From the NCBI GenBank assembly GCA_964636095.1, contig CAZWRF010000031.1, positions 1-6,778 on the forward strand: a stretch of DNA of 6,778 nt, in the 5' to 3' direction. Within the stretch, counting starts at the first letter, position 1. Every line of letters starts with the position of its first letter. This stretch comes from CAZWRF01 sp964636095 (lineage in GTDB: Bacteria; Patescibacteriota; Minisyncoccia; JAHISW01; Tagabacteraceae). This document shows, one piece after another, positions 1 through 6,162 of this stretch. The notes beneath the pieces are model-generated. The model was given only the letters and a program-made list of their open reading frames with translations. It did no database searches and was not told the origin of the DNA. The position numbers and the translations under genes are program-made.

Positions 1-1
1 T

Positions 2-2749
2 GGTACGCTTTACGCTTCTGACGGTGACATTACGCTTGGTGCAGGCGTCAGTGTAACGGGGGCGCTCTATGCCGCAGCTCACAGTCCGGGTGGTAAAATA
101 ACGCTTGGTAATAATACAACCGTTTCCTTTGTGCCTTCAAGCCAATTCAATAACAATGATGGGGGAGACAACGATGAAGAAGGCGACCCTTATCCTACCT
201 ACACCAGCGACGCGGACAGCTGTCCGGAAGGCACGGAGCCTGTTTTGGTAGGTACTTATGAAGTAGGCTCACAAGACCCGGATGGAGAATCGTTTAACAC
301 AAATTCCGGAGATTACTATATATTTAAATCTTCAGGGACATTTATTCCTACAAATGCTTCTGGCTACTTGTCCGACGCCGGATACACCACTATAAACGGA
401 GTTTTGGCTCCACAATTTGGAATCAATGGCACTCCTCCCGACAAGGGCGCGCATGCTTTGCTTGCCGACCTTGGAGACGGCGTGGGAATTTTGGACTGGG
501 GCGATTTCAATGAAAGCCATGTATACCAAAAAGCGTTTCAGGTTTTGGCTTCTTCGGTTCAGTTTCTTATCGGCGACAGATACGGCGACTGGTACGATAC
601 TCCGTACCAAGACCAAAGCGGAATGAACGACAACAGCGGAAGCCTGCAATTGGATGTTTATGAATGCCAGGTCCCCGAACAAACTCTTAATATATTTGCC
701 ACAAAAGTTGTTTGTGACAGTGAAGAGGATTTGCCCAATTGGGGAGCCGGCGGTCCGGATATAACGGAGACCTCGGCTACAGACTGGGTAGACAGCCACG
801 AAGGATGTCGTTTGCAAGACGGCTGGAATTTTCAGTGGGCAAACAACAGCGCAAGCAACCCTGGAGACAACACCGGCGAAGCAGAAGACGGATGGACCAC
901 CTTTGGTCCCACGGATGAAAACGGTCAGGCCAGTGTTGTAATCTCCGAATCCCAGCTTACCGACACAAGCAGAATAAAGATGAGGGAAGTGCCTCAGGAA
1001 GGATACATTCCTTTCACCGGAGCGAACACCGACCAGGATGTTTCTGCCGAGATGTATTGCAACAAAGACGTTCTGAATTACGACAACTTTGATTATATAG
1101 ATAACCCGGAGTGGGACGGCAATTATTACTGTGTGGCTTTCAACGCTCCGGTAGAAGAGAACACCGAAACATGTGACGACGTTACTATCGTAAGCAACAC
1201 GGACGACATTGTTACCGGAAACGACTATGAAGGCAACGCTGTGCTTACATTTGTGCACAGCGCGTGGACGGCAATTGACGGCGCAGATTGGATTTGGAAA
1301 ACGGAATATGTAGAAAATCCTACCCAGGAAGAAACTTATACTTTCTCAAAGACTTTTGATGTAACCGGAGTTCCTTCCGGCGCAACATTGCAAGTCGCCG
1401 CCGACAACACATACAAAGTGTGGGTCAATGACGTTCTTGTTGGCGAGAACACAGGAGAATTTAATTACAACACCATCGCTGAATACAACGTCGCGGACAA
1501 TATCCACAACGGGGAAAACACCATAAAGTTTGAAGTTACAAACCTTGCGTTGGCTGGAAGCAACTCGCAGTCAAACCCGGCCGGTTTGCTTTACAAGCTT
1601 ACTATTGAAAGAAGTTCGTGCGTAGACCCGGCGCCGGCTTCGCCTTCGCTTGTCATCACTGCGCCTGCTGCCGATAATGATACCGTGTCGGGGACTTACG
1701 ATTTTACCGCCGAGTACAACAACGGTGTAACGACACACCTTGCTTGGGCGATTCGCTCTGGCACTTCTTGCACGTACAATGGCTCAAACATGGTTGCGGG
1801 CAACGTTGACGGTAATAGCGACCCAAGTACTTTTTCCGACCCAAATTTTTCAACAACGCTTGACACAGCCGCGTGGGACAACGGCCAATACTGCTTCATT
1901 GTGAACGACCTCCACGGCCTGCGCGAAACGCGCCTCTTTAACGTTGACAACCAGGAAGATGACTCACAGGGCGGAGGCGACCAACAGAATGTTACATACA
2001 CCCTTACTTACACCGCCGGAGCCAACGGTTCCATAACCGGAGATTCTCCGCAAACGGTAGATGAGGGTTCCGACGGAACGGAAGTTACTGCCGTGGCGGA
2101 CAGCGGATATCATTTTGTAGATTGGAGCGACGATTCAACGGACAACCCGAGAACCGACACAAATGTCCAGTCGGACATAGATGTTACTGCAAACTTTGCC
2201 GCGGATGAAAATAATGGAGACAACACGCCTCTTACCGATGTTTGCCCGAACATTCAAGGAACGCAGGAAACTGTTCCCGACGGGTATCATATTGTAAACG
2301 GCAATTGTGTGCCGATTCCTTCAGGCGGCAACGGCCCCATAGGCACTTCCGGATTCGCGCCTTTTATTCCTTCTCAGGGACAGGTGCTCGGCGCTTTTAC
2401 CGGGCCTGAAGGCAACGGACAAGTACTCGGAGAAAGCTGCAGCATGTACTTAACCAACTACCTTAAAATGGGAGCCGACAACGACCCGGAAGACGTAAAA
2501 AGTCTTCAGGAGTTTCTTAATCAATACATGGGTGAAAACCTGCCTGTTACCGGCTACTTTGGACCTCTTACGTTTGCGGCCGTTAAAAGATTCCAGGCAA
2601 AGTATTGGCAAGAGATTCTTTTGCCCTGGGTTCCTTACGGACTTCCCACGGCTCAAACCCCCACGGGCTACGTGTACAAAACAACCAAGCGCTGGATAAA
2701 CATGACGGTTTGCCCCGAACTTGAGCTTGTCGTACCGGAGCTGCCCTAA
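2..2749 (+). CDS. Large multidomain secreted surface protein (partial, 5' end missing), probable glycan-binding adhesin
   Basis: The frame is open from the left edge, so the GTG at 131 is internal; 915 codons are visible and the true start lies upstream. Numbering here begins at position 2. Residues 1-43 carry repeated G-x-I-T-L-G units, like the end of a beta-helix. Residues 74-222 resemble PA-IL/LecA calcium lectins, ending in an Asp/Asn-rich loop (GMNDNSGS) and DVYEC. Residues 227-381 match a SpaA-like domain common in Parcubacteria surface proteins (TKVVCDSE, REV..GYIPF, EMYC, YYCVAFN). Residues 391-540 look like a galactose-binding jelly roll (AADNTYKVWVND). Residues 548-649 are Ig-like. 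Residues 664-733 are an InlB-type repeat (GYHFVDWSDD). A Pro/Gly linker leads to a PG_binding_1-like module at 811-908 (DVKSLQEFLN, VTGYFGPLT, AVKRFQ) with a lineage-typical tail. No sortase motif or C-terminal membrane helix is seen. Fourteen cysteines flank or lie within the domains, suggesting disulfides. Glycan binding and surface anchoring are inferences; the ligand is unknown. Confidence 0.93.
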   Translation, partial: GTLYASDGDITLGAGVSVTGALYAAAHSPGGKITLGNNTTVSFVPSSQFNNNDGGDNDEEGDPYPTYTSDADSCPEGTEPVLVGTYEVGSQDPDGESFNTNSGDYYIFKSSGTFIPTNASGYLSDAGYTTINGVLAPQFGINGTPPDKGAHALLADLGDGVGILDWGDFNESHVYQKAFQVLASSVQFLIGDRYGDWYDTPYQDQSGMNDNSGSLQLDVYECQVPEQTLNIFATKVVCDSEEDLPNWGAGGPDITETSATDWVDSHEGCRLQDGWNFQWANNSASNPGDNTGEAEDGWTTFGPTDENGQASVVISESQLTDTSRIKMREVPQEGYIPFTGANTDQDVSAEMYCNKDVLNYDNFDYIDNPEWDGNYYCVAFNAPVEENTETCDDVTIVSNTDDIVTGNDYEGNAVLTFVHSAWTAIDGADWIWKTEYVENPTQEETYTFSKTFDVTGVPSGATLQVAADNTYKVWVNDVLVGENTGEFNYNTIAEYNVADNIHNGENTIKFEVTNLALAGSNSQSNPAGLLYKLTIERSSCVDPAPASPSLVITAPAADNDTVSGTYDFTAEYNNGVTTHLAWAIRSGTSCTYNGSNMVAGNVDGNSDPSTFSDPNFSTTLDTAAWDNGQYCFIVNDLHGLRETRLFNVDNQEDDSQGGGDQQNVTYTLTYTAGANGSITGDSPQTVDEGSDGTEVTAVADSGYHFVDWSDDSTDNPRTDTNVQSDIDVTANFAADENNGDNTPLTDVCPNIQGTQETVPDGYHIVNGNCVPIPSGGNGPIGTSGFAPFIPSQGQVLGAFTGPEGNGQVLGESCSMYLTNYLKMGADNDPEDVKSLQEFLNQYMGENLPVTGYFGPLTFAAVKRFQAKYWQEILLPWVPYGLPTAQTPTGYVYKTTKRWINMTVCPELELVVPELP
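2378..2431 (+). repeat. Tandem GQVLG motif in the linker before the C-terminal anchor module
   Basis: The pentapeptide GQVLG occurs twice, encoded at 2378-2392 and 2417-2431, 13 codons apart, immediately before the PG-binding-like domain. The two copies use different codons (CAG GTG CTC GGC against CAA GTA CTC GGA), so this is a conserved peptide motif and not a recent DNA duplication. From memory, a similar short Q/E-V-L-G segment precedes this module in other Parcubacteria proteins. Its role is unknown; a linker or a processing site are both possible. Confidence 0.55.
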
Positions 2750-2771
2750 TCTCTTTAATTATTTACAATGG

Positions 2772-2803
2772 AAAAACAGCCCCGCCTCTGCGGGGTTGTT
2801 TTT
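2772..2803 (+). terminator. Rho-independent terminator of the surface-protein gene
   Basis: The inverted repeat AACAGCCCCGC (2775-2785) and GCGGGGTTGTT (2790-2800) encloses the 4-nt loop CTCT. It has 10 Watson-Crick pairs and one G-U pair, with flanking A and T runs that extend it to 2772-2803. The stem is GC-rich and followed by T-rich sequence, the standard intrinsic terminator form. It starts 22 bases after the TAA stop of the surface protein. The A run on the left could let it act weakly on the other strand, but no minus-strand gene is present. Confidence 0.9.
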
Positions 2804-2823
2804 CTTCATATTTATGATATAAT
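2796..2823 (+). promoter_or_regulatory. Sigma70-type promoter for the CAP-domain gene, predicted leaderless
   Basis: A perfect -10 hexamer TATAAT lies at 2818-2823. The best -35 candidate, TTGTTT at 2796-2801 with a 16-bp spacer, is weak and overlaps the 3' arm of the preceding terminator. A start about 7 bases after the -10 falls near 2830, while the ATG is at 2833. No Shine-Dalgarno sequence occurs between the -10 and the ATG, so the mRNA is probably leaderless or has only a few leader bases. The -10 is clear; the -35 is doubtful. Confidence 0.7.
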
Positions 2824-2832
2824 AAGTTCTTC

Positions 2833-3777
2833 ATGAAAAAGACAGCAAAGAAATACTTTATTCCGCACGAGGAAAATGAATACAAGCCGCATTTTTTCAG
2901 AGAAAAAAGCGTTGTAGCGCTGGCGCTTATAATTGCGTTTCTTTTTGTCTTCTCTTTGTTTCAGGGTGTTCTTATAAGGCAGGGGAATTTGGCATCCGTA
3001 GTTTCTTCGGTTCTTGTGGACCTCACCAACGGCAACAGGCAGGCAGACAACGTGTCTTCTCTTACCGTAAATCCCTTGCTTGTTGAAGCGGCCCAAATGA
3101 AAGCCAACGACATGGCCCAAAAAGGCTATTTTGCCCACGAAAGCCCCGATGGTCTTACTCCATGGTATTGGTTTACCCGAGCGGGGTACAGGTTTGCTTA
3201 CGCGGGAGAAAATTTGGCGATAAATTTTTCCGATTCGGAAAATGTGGAAAATGCATGGATGAACTCGCCGGGCCACAGAGCAAACATACTAAATCCCAAC
3301 TTCACCGAAATAGGCATTGCTACAGCCAAAGGAATGTATGAAGGAAGAGAAACCGTTTTTGTTGTTCAAATGTTCGGAAGCCCGGCTTCGGCTGCTAAAA
3401 GAGAGCCGACAAATACCTCGAATGTCTCTGTTTCTGAAAACAAGGAAGCCTCCTCGAGTGTCAGCAGCGTAGCCGGAGCCGAAAAAACCGGAGACGATGT
3501 TCAGACCGTGGCGGATGAAAACAATTTTGTTGCCGTAAAAAGCGTGGACTATGCTCCCTTTAGAGATGAGCTTGTAGCTTCTCCCGGCAAGACCCTTTCA
3601 TATTTTTACCTTATCCTTGGAGGTCTCATCGCGCTTGCCTTGTTCGCCTTCATTTTTATTGAAGTAAAAAAGCAGCATCCAAAAAATATTCTCTATGCCT
3701 GCCTTCTTATAATTTTTATGGCGGGTCTGCTTTATGTCAGCCACTCTTTTGTTTTTTCGGGGGTTATAATAAAATAA
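2833..3777 (+). CDS. Membrane-anchored CAP/SCP (YkwD-like) domain protein
   Basis: This 314-residue protein has a basic cytoplasmic N-terminus (1-24), a membrane helix at about 25-47, an extracytoplasmic CAP domain at about 63-185, a Ser/Thr/Lys/Glu-rich linker (187-245), and two further helices at about 256-276 and 285-303. The loop between the last two is basic (EVKKQHPK), so the CAP domain should face outside. CAP motifs are intact: YFAHESPDG with H102, AGENLA with E126, and WMNSPGHRANIL with H148, followed by FTEIGIA with E159. These are the usual cavity His and Glu residues. Bacterial CAP proteins are poorly understood; roles in envelope maturation, proteolysis or lipid binding have been proposed for relatives, and none can be assigned here. 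The ATG at 2833 is chosen because it directly follows the promoter and gives a normal N-terminus. The gene stands alone between two terminators. Confidence 0.93.
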   Translation: MKKTAKKYFIPHEENEYKPHFFREKSVVALALIIAFLFVFSLFQGVLIRQGNLASVVSSVLVDLTNGNRQADNVSSLTVNPLLVEAAQMKANDMAQKGYFAHESPDGLTPWYWFTRAGYRFAYAGENLAINFSDSENVENAWMNSPGHRANILNPNFTEIGIATAKGMYEGRETVFVVQMFGSPASAAKREPTNTSNVSVSENKEASSSVSSVAGAEKTGDDVQTVADENNFVAVKSVDYAPFRDELVASPGKTLSYFYLILGGLIALALFAFIFIEVKKQHPKNILYACLLIIFMAGLLYVSHSFVFSGVIIK

Positions 3778-3784
3778 ACCAAAC

Positions 3785-3820
3785 ATAAACGGCTAAGGAC
3801 TCCTTAGCCGTTTATTTATT
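3785..3820 (+). terminator. Rho-independent terminator of the CAP-domain gene
   Basis: A perfect 15-bp inverted repeat pairs 3785-3799 (ATAAACGGCTAAGGA) with 3801-3815 (TCCTTAGCCGTTTAT). The centre is one base, so in RNA the innermost pair opens to a 3-nt loop. The distal sequence to 3820 is T-rich (TTTATTTATT). It begins 8 bases after the CAP-gene stop codon. The near-perfect symmetry would also permit an operator, but the T-rich tail and position favour a terminator. Confidence 0.88.
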
Positions 3821-3849
3821 TTGACTTGGGCAAGAAATGCCTGTATATT
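3821..3849 (+). promoter_or_regulatory. Sigma70-type promoter for the proS-mreB-mreC operon, predicted leaderless
   Basis: The -35 TTGACT (3821-3826) and -10 TATATT (3844-3849) are separated by exactly 17 bp, each one mismatch from consensus. Transcription starting 7 bases after the -10 would begin at about 3856, one base before the ATG at 3857. The only Shine-Dalgarno-like bases (AAGG, 3851-3854) lie 2 nt from the ATG, too close to work. The mRNA is therefore predicted to be leaderless. The -35 directly abuts the upstream terminator's T tract. Confidence 0.8.
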
Positions 3850-3856
3850 TAAGGTA

Positions 3857-5116
3857 ATGAGGCTGTCTCAATTATTCACAAAACCCCTGCGCGAAGCGCC
3901 AAAAGGCGAAGAATCCGTCAACGCCAAGCTTTTGGAAAGGGGCGGATTTATCTATAAAAACTCGGCCGGGGTTTATACTTATCTTCCCTTGGGTTGGAGA
4001 GTTGTTGAAAAAATCGCCGGCATTATAAGGGAAGAGATGAACGCCATAGGCGCCGACGAAATGTACATGCCGGCCCTTCACGACAAAAGATATCTTACAG
4101 CCACCGGCCGCTGGGACGTGGACGTTCTTTTCAAAGTCGTTTCCGGCAAAGACAAAGAACCGGGCTTCAACATAAGCTGGACGCACGAGGAAATCGCCGC
4201 CGAAATTGCTTCAAAGTATGTAAGCTCCTACAACGACCTTCCTTTTTCTTTTTACCAAATACAAACAAAATTCAGAAATGAGCCCCGGGCCAAGTCCGGC
4301 CTTCTTCGGGGCAGGGAATTTTTGATGAAAGACTTGTATAGCTTTCATGAAAACGAAAAAGATATGCTTGAATTTTACGATAAAGTAAAAGAGGCATACC
4401 ACAAAATTTTCAAAAGGTGCGGGCTCGATTCAATTTATACCCTTGCCGGGGGAGGAGAGTTTACGGCTTCAAACACCCACGAGTTTCAAGTAATTGCACC
4501 CGTGGGCGAAGACACAATTTTTGTCTGCTCCAAATGCGGATATGCCGAAAACGCGGAAATTTCAAAAATGAAAAAGGGCGGCTCGTGTTCGCAGTGCGGG
4601 AAAGGAAAGGTAGAGGTGGAGAAATCCATAGAAGTTGGGAACATTTTTCCTTTGGGCACAAAATATTCAGAGGCTTTCAATCTTCATTATACGAACAAGA
4701 AGGGAGACAAGAACTTGGCAGTGATGGCCTCATACGGCATAGGGCTCGGGAGGCTGATGGGTACCGTTGTAGAGGTAAGTCACGATGAAAAGGGCATAAT
4801 TTGGCCGGAATCCGTGGCTCCGTTTAGGGTAATTATAGTTGAAATTTCAACAGGAAAAGAAGGCGATGGCAAAGTGGCGAAAACGGCGGAAAAGCTTTAT
4901 AATGATTTGAAAAAGAGGGGAGTGGAAGCTTTGTATGACGACAGAAAAGACAGAAGCGCCGGGGAAAAATTCACCGAGGCGGACCTTCTGGGAATTCCAT
5001 ACAGGGTGGTGGTTAGCGAAAAAACTCTCAAAGAAAACAAATTTGAACTGAAAAAAAGGGGGAGTAAGGAAATAAAAATGGCAGACGAAAAAAGCTTATT
5101 CAAAATTATATGTTAA
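3857..5116 (+). CDS. proS: Proline--tRNA ligase (ProRS), short form without the editing insertion
   Basis: ProRS charges tRNA(Pro) with proline in the cytoplasm. This copy has 419 residues against about 570 for the usual bacterial enzyme. The start is ATG 3857, giving the typical MRLSQLFTK.LREAP opening; the in-frame TTG at 3821 is the promoter -35. Class II features are present: motif 1 around 30-73, the WTHEE loop (108-112), motif 2 around 133-163 (KFRNEPR, GREFLMKDLYSF), and motif 3 with GIGLGR (294-299). The anticodon-binding domain spans about 322-419 and includes DDRKDRSAGEKF. Between motifs 2 and 3, the ~180-residue editing (INS) domain is absent. In its place is a short C224-x2-C227 ... 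C244-x2-C247 zinc-ribbon-like loop, after which the family sequence resumes at IEVGNIFPLGTKYSEAF. Loss of INS implies that Ala-tRNA(Pro) clearance, if any, is done by a separate protein. The gene is first in an operon and overlaps mreB by 7 nt. Confidence 0.97.
   Translation: MRLSQLFTKPLREAPKGEESVNAKLLERGGFIYKNSAGVYTYLPLGWRVVEKIAGIIREEMNAIGADEMYMPALHDKRYLTATGRWDVDVLFKVVSGKDKEPGFNISWTHEEIAAEIASKYVSSYNDLPFSFYQIQTKFRNEPRAKSGLLRGREFLMKDLYSFHENEKDMLEFYDKVKEAYHKIFKRCGLDSIYTLAGGGEFTASNTHEFQVIAPVGEDTIFVCSKCGYAENAEISKMKKGGSCSQCGKGKVEVEKSIEVGNIFPLGTKYSEAFNLHYTNKKGDKNLAVMASYGIGLGRLMGTVVEVSHDEKGIIWPESVAPFRVIIVEISTGKEGDGKVAKTAEKLYNDLKKRGVEALYDDRKDRSAGEKFTEADLLGIPYRVVVSEKTLKENKFELKKRGSKEIKMADEKSLFKIIC
5110..5116 (+). 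promoter_or_regulatory. Overlapping stop/start of proS and mreB (translational coupling site)
   Basis: The bases ATGTTAA contain the mreB start (5110-5112) and the proS stop (5114-5116). No Shine-Dalgarno sequence precedes the mreB ATG; the upstream bases are A/T-rich. Initiation of mreB therefore probably depends on ribosomes finishing proS. The ATG is supported by the typical MreB N-terminus it gives. Confidence 0.75.
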
Positions 5117-6162
5117 ACAAATTTTTCGGATTATTTTCACACGATATAGGCATTGACCTGGGCACGGCCAACACGCTTGTTTACGTTCGCGGAAAGGGGA
5201 TTGTTATCAATCAGCCTTCGGTGGTGGCCTTAAATCAAAAAACCGGCCAGGTGGTGGCCATAGGAAGCGAAGCGAAAAAAATGGTAGGCAGAACCCCTGC
5301 TCATATTGTTGCCGTGCGCCCCTTGATAGACGGCGTTATTTCGGATTTTGAAATTACGGAAGAAATGCTTTCTTATTTTATAAAGAAGGTTCATAGCGAA
5401 ACCACCAGGCTTTTCGCCAGGTCGCGCGTGGTGATAGGCGTTCCTTCCGGGATTACCGATGTGGAAAGGAGAGCCGTGCGCGACGCAGCCCAAAACGCCG
5501 GCGCTCGCGAAGTTTTCATAGTTGAAGAGCCTCTGGCGGCGGCCATAGGCGTAAAGCTTCCCATTCAGGAGCCGATAGGAAGCATGGTTGTTGATATGGG
5601 CGGGGGCACTTCCGATATTGTGGTTGTTTCCCTCGGCGGGCTGGTTGCCTCCAAAAATTTAAAAATCGCCGGCGCCAGGTTCAACCAGGACATCATAAAC
5701 TACGCTCGCGATGAGTTTAAGCTTCTTTTGGGGGAAAGGACCGCGGAGGATATAAAGATAGCAATAGGCTCGGCCATGCCCGTAGGCGAAAGCGTTGAGG
5801 CTTCTGTAAGAGGCAGAGACCTCATGACGGGTCTGCCCCGCGAGGTAACGGTTACCGACGCGGATGTCCGGGAAGCGCTTTCCAAGTCGCTCAATATTCT
5901 CTTAAAGGGGGTGAAAGATGTTATAGAAGAAACGCCCCCGGAGCTTGTTTCCGACATAATGCACAGGGGCATTGTTTTGGTTGGGGGCAGCGCTTTTTTG
6001 CGCGGTCTTCCGGAATTTCTCGAATCAAAAATAAAAATCCCGGTTCATTTGGCTGAGGATCCTTTTACGGCGGTTGTAAGAGGCACCGGTATTATTCTGG
6101 AAGACATCGATTCCCTTAAAAACATTTTAGTTGAACAAGAAGACAATAATGCTCCCAAATAA
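5110..6162 (+). CDS. mreB: Rod shape-determining protein MreB (bacterial actin)
   Basis: MreB is the actin-like ATPase that forms membrane-bound filaments and guides elongasome peptidoglycan synthesis. At 350 residues it is full length (E. coli MreB has 347). The N-terminus MLNKFFGLFS is short and amphipathic, fitting a membrane-binding helix. The phosphate-1 motif DIGIDLGTANT (12-22, with D16) and phosphate-2 motif VVDMGGGTSD (160-169) are intact, as are VPSGITDVERRAV (111-123), EEPLAAAIG (139-147) and the adenosine motif GIVLVGGSAFLRGLP (287-301). The IGERTAE-type segment appears as LGERTAEDIKI at 207-217. Nothing suggests inactivation. It lies between proS (7-nt overlap) and mreC (14-nt overlap), so it is probably co-transcribed and translationally coupled with both. 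Rod or curved growth driven by MreB is the family expectation; cell shape in this organism is not visible from sequence. Confidence 0.98.
   Translation: MLNKFFGLFSHDIGIDLGTANTLVYVRGKGIVINQPSVVALNQKTGQVVAIGSEAKKMVGRTPAHIVAVRPLIDGVISDFEITEEMLSYFIKKVHSETTRLFARSRVVIGVPSGITDVERRAVRDAAQNAGAREVFIVEEPLAAAIGVKLPIQEPIGSMVVDMGGGTSDIVVVSLGGLVASKNLKIAGARFNQDIINYARDEFKLLLGERTAEDIKIAIGSAMPVGESVEASVRGRDLMTGLPREVTVTDADVREALSKSLNILLKGVKDVIEETPPELVSDIMHRGIVLVGGSAFLRGLPEFLESKIKIPVHLAEDPFTAVVRGTGIILEDIDSLKNILVEQEDNNAPK
6149..6162 (+). promoter_or_regulatory. Overlapping end of mreB and start of mreC, with weak ribosome binding site
   Basis: The mreC ATG at 6149 lies inside the mreB frame, 14 nt before the end of the mreB TAA. 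A purine-rich AAGAAG (6137-6142), 6 nt before the ATG, could serve as a weak Shine-Dalgarno. The overlap suggests translational coupling between the two partners. No other ATG occurs in the mreC frame before the membrane helix. Confidence 0.7.

Noticed and set aside
131..133. GTG at 131 as the start of the surface protein
   Set aside because: The same frame is open with sensible beta-repeat sequence back to position 2, there is no ribosome binding site or signal peptide after 131, and a secreted protein would need one.
332..1258. 308-codon open frame on the minus strand
   Set aside because: It lies wholly antisense to the conserved lectin, SpaA-like and jelly-roll domains, its translation shows no recognisable domain, and it has no promoter or ribosome binding site that I can see.
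3765..3770. TATAAT at the 3' end of the CAP gene as a promoter
   Set aside because: There is no -35 at a suitable distance, it falls in coding sequence, and a transcript from it would run straight into the hairpin terminator at 3785.
3785..3815. 15-bp palindrome as a repressor operator or mobile-element end
   Set aside because: The position just after a stop codon, the T-rich tail and the lack of a matching copy elsewhere in the window favour a terminator.
3821..3823. TTG at 3821 as the start of proS
   Set aside because: This TTG is the first half of the -35 element; the added residues do not resemble ProRS, while ATG 3857 gives the family's standard N-terminus.
4417..4788. 123-codon plus-strand frame inside proS
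   Set aside because: It overlaps the zinc-loop and motif 3 region of a clearly real ProRS in another frame and its translation is Arg/Gly-rich with no family likeness.
5043..5109. Separate promoter for mreB inside the end of proS (TTGAAC at 5043)
   Set aside because: No -10 hexamer occurs at 16-18 bp spacing, so the overlap with proS is the better explanation for mreB expression.
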